Shown here: positions 7,851 through 14,110 of the stretch, one piece after another
Numbering within the stretch: position 1 is the first letter of the stretch
Layout of the letters: the number at the start of each line of letters is the position of its first letter
Source of the DNA: Micromonospora globispora
GTDB lineage: Bacteria; Actinomycetota; Actinomycetes; Mycobacteriales; Micromonosporaceae
Direction of reading: 5' to 3'
DNA length: 32,691 nucleotides
Assembly: GCF_003857015.1 (NCBI RefSeq)
Contig: NZ_QGGF01000235.1
Location: forward strand, 1-32,691
Program-made: the position numbers and the translations under genes
Notes under the pieces: generated by a model
Told to the model about the DNA's origin: nothing
Databases searched by the model: none
What the model saw: only the letters and a program-made list of their open reading frames with translations

Positions 7851-9874
7851 TGGTAGCCCCACACCAGGAACTGGTATCCGTGCCGGAGCAACGGGTGGAG
7901 AACAACTTCGCGGGTCGCGACATCAACACTGCGGGCCGCGACAATGTCATCACAAACTACCTGACAGGGCTCCGCCACCTGCGTCCACGGCCCGTCGATC
8001 CGAACATTGTGATGCCGTCTGACAGATTCGCCCCTCCGGCCGGCTTCGACGCAGCGCTGCAATCAGTCCGATCCACCAGCTTTCTCCCTGCACGATCACG
8101 GGTCATTGTGCTCAGAGCACCTGAGTCATCCGGTCGGCGCTCAGCTGGCATGCGCCTCTTGGCCGATGCCTCAGTGCCCGTCGGCCGGCACTTCGAACTC
8201 TTACCCGACTGGGACGAGCCCGATGTCGCCACCCTTCCGGAGGAGAGGAATGCGGCTTATCTTCTGAACCTGCGGGGAGTTGCCTCCCCGCTTCCGGCGC
8301 AGTTCTTCCAGGACTTGGTCCATTACGCTGGCAAGCTGGATACCGCCGACAGCTACCTGGTGGTCACCGCGTCTTCGGATGTGTGGGCGGGGAGATTGCC
8401 CGAGGCGGCTACGGGCATTCGCGTGGTCGACATCGAAAGGCCGGTCCCTCGTAAGGTCGTCGAGCACTATCTGCCCGCTGATCGCGTAATCTGGTTGGAC
8501 GACCCTGGCAGTAGCTTCTTTGGTGTACTCCCGGCCGAATCAGCGCCAAGCGAAGCTGTCCGACTGGCAGACGTAATTGTCAGGGCCAAGGGGCCGGTCG
8601 ACGTAGAAAGATTGGACGAGTACCTCGGCTGGACCGACACTGTCCGCAGCTGGTTCCGTGGAGGCAGCGGCGACGTCGAGTCCCGTGCGATCCGAATCGC
8701 CGGAGCCGTCCTGAACGAGGCGCCCGCGGCAGTCATCCTGGACAGCGCAGACGCGCTCCTCCGGGCGCCGGAAATCGATCTTCCGCGGGAGGCGGGGGGC
8801 CTCCTCGCACGGCCAGACGCCAGCAAACGCCTTGAACCCGCGGGAATGTCGTTTGATCCGGGCACCGGAACCGCGCATCTGGTTCATGCGTCTCAAGGCC
8901 CTGCGCTCCTGACGTATCTCTGGACGCAACACATCCAGCTCAGTCAGGTACTCACTCGTTGGCTCCAGGAGATCAGCTCGGGACCGGCAAGGGGAAACCT
9001 TGACGTGCTCGCCGGGTCGCTCACGACGCTTGCCCAAGCGGTGGGCATTTCACCAGTTCTCAAATTGGTGGACGGCTGGCTCGCCTTGAACGATGTCGGG
9101 AGCATCGACCTAGTGGGTGACCTGCTCTCGGACCTCGCCGTTCATCCGACGCTCGGCGGCAAGATCAGGCCCGAGCTGGCGAAGTGGGCTGGCGGAAAAT
9201 CGCAACCGGCACGACAGCAAGCGATCGCTCACGCCGTTGCTAACGAGTTTGGGCGAACCTATACCAGCCAGGCCCTAAACAGAGTTCGAAGCCTTCTCAG
9301 GTCACCCGGAAGCGAAGACGTTCGTCAGCGTGCGCTGAAGGCACTACGACGGCTGATAGCAACGCCCGAGCTTACGGCGCTGACCGTCGACACCTTGGTC
9401 AAGTGGATTTCCGCCGAGACGGAGACAGCCACGGTCGAAGCAGGTGTGTTCCTCAATGCCTTCTCGCCGTTCCCGAATGGCAAGCCAGCGCCCGAGCCTC
9501 TGCTGCAAGCACTATCTCAGGAGAACGAAGCTGGACAGGCTATTCGCCGCCGGCTCATCGAAGGATGGGTTCAGGTCGCTGAGCGGGAGCATCGTACCGG
9601 GCCCGTCCAGGAGGCGTTGCTTGAGTGGCGACGCGCCGCTGAAACCAACCTCGTGCCAGAAGAAACATTCGTCGATTTCATGGTGTCTCTCGGCCGCCAC
9701 ATGGGACACGTGGACCCCCTCTTCCTCAATGTCGTCAAGGCAGAGGGTCGATTGAAGGACAAACTAATTACTAGGATTTTTGCCGATGTAGCAATCGCCT
9801 ACGATCGCGCACCCGAGGGATCGATTTCTGTCGCAACGGTCATCACCGGTGCGCCTGACATTGCGAACGATTAA
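7850..9874 (+). CDS. STAND-like sensor with N-terminal amyloid-signalling-like motif and degenerate P-loop
   Basis: A 674-aa protein whose ATG overlaps the previous stop. Residues 16-37 (VENNFAGRDINTAGRDNVIT) match the C-terminal motif of the upstream protein. Around residues 84-103, VIVLRAPESSGRRSAG sits where a P-loop would be, but the GK[ST] is replaced by GRRS, so ATP binding is doubtful or altered. Residues about 100-230 have the alternating strand/helix look of an NTPase-like core (AAYLLNLRGVASPLPAQFFQ, DSYLVVTASSDVW). The remainder is helical, with HEAT-like stretches such as DVRQRALKALRRLI. An N-terminal motif followed by NTPase and repeats is how amyloid-signalling NLR-like receptors are built. 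By inference it senses a trigger and templates assembly of the small partner. No catalytic effector domain is visible in it. Confidence 0.65.
   Translation: MVAPHQELVSVPEQRVENNFAGRDINTAGRDNVITNYLTGLRHLRPRPVDPNIVMPSDRFAPPAGFDAALQSVRSTSFLPARSRVIVLRAPESSGRRSAGMRLLADASVPVGRHFELLPDWDEPDVATLPEERNAAYLLNLRGVASPLPAQFFQDLVHYAGKLDTADSYLVVTASSDVWAGRLPEAATGIRVVDIERPVPRKVVEHYLPADRVIWLDDPGSSFFGVLPAESAPSEAVRLADVIVRAKGPVDVERLDEYLGWTDTVRSWFRGGSGDVESRAIRIAGAVLNEAPAAVILDSADALLRAPEIDLPREAGGLLARPDASKRLEPAGMSFDPGTGTAHLVHASQGPALLTYLWTQHIQLSQVLTRWLQEISSGPARGNLDVLAGSLTTLAQAVGISPVLKLVDGWLALNDVGSIDLVGDLLSDLAVHPTLGGKIRPELAKWAGGKSQPARQQAIAHAVANEFGRTYTSQALNRVRSLLRSPGSEDVRQRALKALRRLIATPELTALTVDTLVKWISAETETATVEAGVFLNAFSPFPNGKPAPEPLLQALSQENEAGQAIRRRLIEGWVQVAEREHRTGPVQEALLEWRRAAETNLVPEETFVDFMVSLGRHMGHVDPLFLNVVKAEGRLKDKLITRIFADVAIAYDRAPEGSISVATVITGAPDIAND
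7919..7945 (+). repeat. Shared-motif coding repeat, copy 2 (DINTAGRDN)
   Basis: Second copy of the nine-codon motif, near the N-terminus of the STAND-like protein, 116 bases downstream of copy 1. All base differences from copy 1 are synonymous. Confidence 0.8.
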
Positions 9875-9880
9875 AGCTAG

Positions 9881-10618
9881 ATGAGGATCACCACCTGGAT
9901 CAAGGGGCTGTTGTCCTTCCGGCACAGCTCCTTTTTTATGTATCCGGAGACTCTGGACCACGGCCTCCACTACGACGTACGTCTTCGCTACTCCTGGCGA
10001 CCGAATCCCGATTGCCTCCACGGCCAGCCGCGCATGCCGGATGCACTTGCCCGGCATGTTCTAAGAGAAACGGTGAGAAGAATCGCGGGTCAATACCGGC
10101 TGTCCGAGCACCGCAGAGCGGAGGACGCGGTCAACGCCGAGCTGTGTCGCGACGTCTGTGATGCCGAGGCTCGCATCCTTATCAGCGGCAGCGGACGAAT
10201 TTCCGTCTCCCGCGCCGCTCGGCGGGCAATGCGACGACGAACCGCTGAGGAGGATGCTCTTCACACCGCCTTCGCCCGTGAGACGGTTCAGCTGCGGATG
10301 CTGCAGCGCCGCCTCACTGATCCTGCTCTCGGGCTGGTCTGGTGGGTGGACCGCTACGCCGACCTCCAGTTTGCTGCCGGAGACCCGAAAGCCAAGGTCA
10401 CCTCGATCGTCGCCGCCTTCCAGACCCTACGGGAAACACTCGCCGACGCCGACGACCGGGATGCAGAGCCCCGAGTGCAGATTCGGCGGGCCGTAGAAGA
10501 AATTCTCGCCGGCGTCGAGGACCCTGATACCTTGGTGCTGGCTATGGAGCTGTTACATCGAACCCTGCGGCAGACAGGACTCGTCACGCGCATCCACCAG
10601 AGGGGTGTGTATGACTAA
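9881..10618 (+). CDS. Unrecognised 245-aa protein, third gene of the motif-sharing operon
   Basis: ATG at 9881 lies six bases after the previous stop, on the same strand, so it is almost certainly co-transcribed with the two genes before it. I do not recognise the family. The N-terminus (about 1-50) is aromatic and polar (SFFMYPETLDHGLHYDVRLR). Residues 50-170 are Arg-rich and helical (RRAEDAVNAELCRDVCDAEA, RAARRAMRRRTAEED, LRMLQRRLTD). Then comes a distinctive LGLVWWVDRYADLQFAAGDP near 164-183 and a helical C-terminus. There is no signal peptide or membrane segment. It may be an accessory or regulatory subunit. Base composition matches its neighbours. Confidence 0.6.
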   Translation: MRITTWIKGLLSFRHSSFFMYPETLDHGLHYDVRLRYSWRPNPDCLHGQPRMPDALARHVLRETVRRIAGQYRLSEHRRAEDAVNAELCRDVCDAEARILISGSGRISVSRAARRAMRRRTAEEDALHTAFARETVQLRMLQRRLTDPALGLVWWVDRYADLQFAAGDPKAKVTSIVAAFQTLRETLADADDRDAEPRVQIRRAVEEILAGVEDPDTLVLAMELLHRTLRQTGLVTRIHQRGVYD

Positions 10619-10897
10619 CGGCGGAACCGCTGATCAAGGGCGGCGCGAGGGCTGAACGCATTTGCCCAGAAAGGCTGACACTCAGCCCAGCGAGGCCACG
10701 GCGCACCCGGCCCTGCCACCGCGAGCGCTCGGGCGTCCGATCCGGACGACGCCGCTGCTTCTCCACAGTGCCCGCTGGCCGCTATAGGCTTGCGGCATGA
10801 GCACCCATGCTGAGCATGGGTGCCGTAAATTTGTGCAGCTGATCAAGGCGATCCTGACCAGCGCCCGTGGCGGCTCGGACGAGTTGCTGCCGTCGAA

Positions 10898-10912
10898 TCC
10901 CCCCTCGGACAC
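10898..10912 (+). repeat. Right copy of the tRNA-Leu 3'-end repeat (candidate attachment site)
   Basis: TCCCCCCTCGGACAC is identical to 901-915. The bases just before it (GTCGAA) resemble but do not equal the tRNA T loop (TTCAAG). No tRNA structure lies upstream here, so this is an orphan 3' end. It sits between the 9881-10618 gene and the integrase fragment. Confidence 0.6.
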
Positions 10913-10925
10913 GACCCATAACCCC

Positions 10926-10961
10926 ACGGTGCGCGCTGAGATCAGCTTCAGCGCGCACCGT
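10926..10961. terminator. Perfect 14-bp inverted repeat beside the tRNA-Leu repeat
   Basis: ACGGTGCGCGCTGA (10926-10939) pairs perfectly with TCAGCGCGCACCGT (10948-10961) across an 8-base loop. There is no long T-run, but GC-rich actinobacterial terminators often lack one. It could terminate the plus-strand operon ending at 10618 or be a recombinase arm site, since it is only 14 bases from the candidate att core. Confidence 0.5.
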
Positions 10962-11501
10962 TTGTGTGTCCGGGTGGTAAGTCAGCCGAAGCCCGAGCTG
11001 CCGGTAGACCTCGGCCTTGTGGTCCGGGTCGGCGTCGCGGAGCACGGTGACGATGTCGCCGAGCGTTCGGACCAGGACGTCGATCTCGGAACGGCTCATC
11101 CGGCGTGGCTCCGTTAGCTGTGTCGTTTGAAGCGCCGCTTCGGCTCGTGTCCGTTCGGCCTGGGTATGGGTGATCCAGCCGGTGACCACCGCGGGATCTG
11201 CACCGGCGTCGAGGGCCGCCCGGTAGGGCGGCAGCTGCACCAGGGTGCAGCCCGGGTGGTCGGCCGGGAGCCGCCACGCTGTTGACCCCGGTCGTTGCGC
11301 TGCCGTCGGGGTTGTCGACCGTCCATGAACTGTTGTCTTCGCCTGGCTGGTCAAGTTGCTTGTCCGGTGCGGTTGCCGGACCGGGCCGTCTACGTCCCTG
11401 ATGTTGGCGACCGGATGGCTGGGTCATGCGCCTCCGTCCGGCGGTCGAGCAGGTCGAGACACTCGCCGTTGTGTGCCGGTTGAGCGGGCGGGCGTGGAAA
11501 A

Positions 11502-11529
11502 GCGGCCGGTGCCGTTAGGCACCGGCCGC
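11502..11529. terminator. 12-bp perfect hairpin
   Basis: GCGGCCGGTGCC (11502-11513), loop GTTA, GGCACCGGCCGC (11518-11529). This is a very stable stem in a non-coding scar between the integrase fragment and the tRNA-Val remnant. The rest of the scar, about 11426-11653, shows no gene. Confidence 0.5.
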
Positions 11530-11653
11530 TCGTCGAACAGGGCGGGCGTTAGATCTATGCGGTTGTCATGTCACTTGGCGATGCCGGGATGGGGCGACCC
11601 CTGCTTGATGGTGGCGTGCCCTGCCGGGCGTCAGCGTGGACTCACAATGCTCT

Positions 11654-11710
11654 GGAGAGCACTTCTTTCACACCGAAGAGGTCACTGGTTCGATCCCAGT
11701 ATCGCCCACC
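11654..11710 (+). pseudogene. Decayed tRNA-Val(CAC) 3' half (candidate attachment-site scar)
   Basis: From GGAGAGC (end of a D arm) through the loop TTCACAC (anticodon CAC), T arm ACTGG TTCGATC CCAGT and acceptor strand ATCGCCC, then ACC, this reads as the 3' half of a tRNA-Val. The upstream part is wrong: no GGGCGAT acceptor strand or proper D arm precedes it, and the last pair of the anticodon stem is T-C instead of G-C. It therefore cannot fold into a full tRNA. Half-tRNAs like this remain at the far end of elements that integrate into tRNA genes; the intact tRNA-Val is not in the window. Confidence 0.7.
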
Positions 11711-11730
11711 GTAGATATTTGCAGGTCAGA

Positions 11731-11765
11731 AGCCCGTCGCCGGAATACCCGGTAACGGGCTTTTT
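11731..11765 (+). terminator. Rho-independent terminator after the tRNA-Val remnant
   Basis: AGCCCGT (11731-11737) pairs with ACGGGCT (11755-11761), and the hairpin runs into TTTTT. It follows the tRNA remnant by about 20 bases, as a tRNA gene terminator would. Confidence 0.7.
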
Positions 11766-11781
11766 GCCGTCTGCCCCTTAA

Positions 11782-11803
11782 ATTGGGAGCAGATTGGGAG
11801 CAG
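11782..11803. repeat. Tandem 11-bp direct repeat
   Basis: ATTGGGAGCAG occurs twice head to tail (11782-11792, 11793-11803). The second copy's GGGAGCAG also pairs with the CTGCTCCC that follows it. It lies between the terminator and the end of the DUF262 gene at 11870. Such short repeats beside tRNA scars can be integrase arm-binding sites. Confidence 0.6.
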
Positions 11804-11869
11804 CCTGCTCCCCGCGACGTCGGCGATCACCAGCGGCATGACGGGACGGGGCTTCGTGGCCGGCCAGCG

Positions 11870-14110
11870 TCACAGCCCGGCGGCGATGAGTTCCGTGAGC
11901 AGCTTGGCTCCTCGCTCGACGCGGTCCTCGGTGTCGAACGGCCGGCCGTCGCGTTGTAGTTGCGGGATCCGAAGCAGGTGGTCCTTCCCGATTCCTGAAG
12001 CCTGGCAAACCGCGTCGAAGGCTTCTCGATCTGCCTCGCCGGGCGGTGGCATGAGCTGGAAGCCCTGTTTGACGCATCTGACCCTCGTGTTACTGGCACG
12101 TAGGTCCATCCATCGTGCGGCGGTTTCGTAGCCCATAAACCACGAATCCTCGACAGCTTCTTTCTTCTCGGTTGCTCCCCGAACAGCTAACAGGAATGGG
12201 TCGCGGTACCAGCTGTTCAACTGAGTCTTGTCCAGCATGCACAGCTGGAAGCCCATCTCCCCGCCAATGGTGAAGTAGATCCCGGACTTGCCGGAGCGCA
12301 TAACGTCGTACTTCACGAGGTAATACCGCCAGTCGAAGGCATCCTGCTCGCCGATCCACTGTTGGCGGATTTCCCGCAGCACGTCGCGCAGGTTTCCGTC
12401 CGCCTCGGAGATGGCGTCGAGTAGTTCGGCAAGAACCTTCGACGTGCGGCTCAGGTTCGAGCGCCTCGTGCCGGTGAGCAGACCACGCCACCAAAGATCA
12501 TCCTCAGGGGATCCAAATCTGAAGGAACGGGGATTCGGGTGCCGGGAGTAGTCGCCTTTCGCCAGCAGGGCACCGGTCAAGGCCGGCCAGAGACTCCGAG
12601 CCGCCATGACCTTTCTAAAGGACCCGGCACGGGCGGCGAGTCGATCGGCATCGAGCTCGATGGCGACAAGGGATCCGCGTAAAAGCCGGTGATCCTCAAG
12701 GGCGAACACGACGCTGGTCAGCTCGGGATGCGCCGTCAGAAACGCGGCCTTCGCTTTTTCATCCTCGATCTGAGCTTCGTTGAACGCTGACAGACCTGCC
12801 AACGCCTCCTCCGGAGAGGCGCCCCGCACGAGGGACGCGACCTCCCGGACGAGCGCGGGCATGTTCTCCAGGCGAAGCTCGTTGCTCGAGGCTTCGAGCA
12901 GGTTGCGCAGCATGCGGAGCCGGCGGGGAAAGCCGTCGGTCTGGTAGATCCGGTGGATGAGAACGGCGTAGAGCGTGAGCGTCTCCGCCCAGCCGAACAT
13001 GCGGCTCCCGCCAAAGGCGTAGCTCTCGCAACAAGCTCGGAAGTGATCGATCGGCTTGGAGCCGAACAGCAGAACCTTCTCCCCGCTCTGCGAGGCGCTG
13101 GTCGTCAGGAGATCGGCGAAGAAGGTGGCGACCTCCGTGTCCCGCCACGCATTGAACGCGTCGAAAAGGAAATCGAGGTTCTGCGGTCCGTTCGGTCGGC
13201 CCGGGCCGAAGACTTCCTCCGCTCGTGTCTCCAGCCGTTTTCGGGAAATCGTTCCGTTCTGCCACTCGGCGATCTGTGTGACGAAGGTGAAGTAGCGGAT
13301 GAGTTTGTCGTCGACGATGTCGTCCGTGCCGCGGTAGGCCCAGAAGAGATCGGACCAGGGACCATCGACACACTCAGCGAATTCCGCCGCACGTGGCGAG
13401 CCTTCCAGAGTCTTCTCGAACCTCGCCTTGAAGTTCTCGAACGGCGTGAGCGGTTTACCACGCGAGTTCATCTTGATGTAAAGCTCGTCGCCCGCCCCCA
13501 TCTCCTCGATCGGAAGCAGGTGGAACGAGATCGCGGGGTCGGCGTCGTCGGTCACCCGTGACCACGCCGCCTCCATGTCGATGTCCCGGAAGTGGCTGTC
13601 GATGGCGTCGATCATGACGAGCATGGACCGAATGGTCGGATCGTGCCGCCACACGTGCAAGTACCAGAACTGATCTTTGATCCAGATGGACGGTGCCCCC
13701 ACTGCGCGCGGCGGCGGGTTCTCGGTGAGCCGTTCGCAGAAGAGCCTTGCGCTGGCCCTGGTCGCGTACGAGAAGCGGGTCCAGTCCAGCCCGACCTCGA
13801 GCCGATCCGTCCGGAACGCCAAGTACCAGTGGAGCAGGAACAACGTCGTGAGCCGCTGCTGACCGTCCAGCGGCCGCAGTGTTCCGCCCTGGACGTCGCC
13901 ATAGACGAAATCTAAACCGACTCGCGTTTCTCCGACAGCCGCCGCGAGTAGGACATCTAGGAAGTCGGATCGTATATCGGCGACTGCCGCTTCCACCCGT
14001 CCTTGGGCGTAGTCCCGTTGGATCAACGGGATCTCGATACGTTCGATGGCGGCGGCCTCGTCACCGCGAGGACGGAAGAGGCCGACGTAGCTCGTGACGA
14101 TGCCACTCAT
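11870..14110 (-). CDS. DUF262-domain protein (GmrSD-like), no HNH domain
   Basis: A 746-aa protein whose ATG at 14110 overlaps the stop of the upstream gene by four bases (ATGA). Residues 25-38 (IEIPLIQRDYAQGR) and D82-G-Q-Q-R86 in PLDGQQRLTTLFLLHWY are the signature motifs of the DUF262/ParB-like fold found in GmrS. There it binds nucleotide and drives restriction of modified phage DNA. KMNSRGKPLTPFENFKARFE (about 212-231) is another typical DUF262 stretch. The long helical C-terminus does not show the DUF1524 HNH motif, so nuclease activity probably comes from the partner encoded just upstream. Codon use matches the rest of the island. Confidence 0.85.
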   Translation of the reverse strand: MSGIVTSYVGLFRPRGDEAAAIERIEIPLIQRDYAQGRVEAAVADIRSDFLDVLLAAAVGETRVGLDFVYGDVQGGTLRPLDGQQRLTTLFLLHWYLAFRTDRLEVGLDWTRFSYATRASARLFCERLTENPPPRAVGAPSIWIKDQFWYLHVWRHDPTIRSMLVMIDAIDSHFRDIDMEAAWSRVTDDADPAISFHLLPIEEMGAGDELYIKMNSRGKPLTPFENFKARFEKTLEGSPRAAEFAECVDGPWSDLFWAYRGTDDIVDDKLIRYFTFVTQIAEWQNGTISRKRLETRAEEVFGPGRPNGPQNLDFLFDAFNAWRDTEVATFFADLLTTSASQSGEKVLLFGSKPIDHFRACCESYAFGGSRMFGWAETLTLYAVLIHRIYQTDGFPRRLRMLRNLLEASSNELRLENMPALVREVASLVRGASPEEALAGLSAFNEAQIEDEKAKAAFLTAHPELTSVVFALEDHRLLRGSLVAIELDADRLAARAGSFRKVMAARSLWPALTGALLAKGDYSRHPNPRSFRFGSPEDDLWWRGLLTGTRRSNLSRTSKVLAELLDAISEADGNLRDVLREIRQQWIGEQDAFDWRYYLVKYDVMRSGKSGIYFTIGGEMGFQLCMLDKTQLNSWYRDPFLLAVRGATEKKEAVEDSWFMGYETAARWMDLRASNTRVRCVKQGFQLMPPPGEADREAFDAVCQASGIGKDHLLRIPQLQRDGRPFDTEDRVERGAKLLTELIAAGL

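Larger units (their letters stand above)
10782..11425 (-). pseudogene. Serine recombinase (integrase) C-terminal fragment
   Basis: The minus frame is open from a TGA at about 11426 to the stop at 10782. It reads as the C-terminal part of a large serine recombinase: NIRDVDGPVRQPHRT, LVQLPPYRAALDAGADPAVV, then helical TQAERTRAEAALQTTQLTEP and MSRSEIDVLVRTLGDIVTVL, then DPDHKAEVYRQLGLRLTYHP. The catalytic serine domain and the zinc-ribbon region are absent, and no upstream frame restores them, so it is truncated and inactive. The frame runs on through the hairpin at 10926-10961 and through the tRNA-Leu 3'-end copy at 10898-10912. Integrase genes commonly end next to their own attachment site, so this fragment probably belonged to an element using the tRNA-Leu. 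Confidence 0.8.

Noticed and set aside
11778..12077. A minus-strand frame ending APNLLPI beside the tRNA-Val scar, considered as an integrase tail
   Set aside because: It lies mostly inside the DUF262 gene in another frame, and no tyrosine-recombinase residues are visible upstream.
11870..14110. A possible HNH domain in the shorter-motif DUF262 protein
   Set aside because: The C-terminal part contains no paired His/Asn motif like the one in the partner protein.
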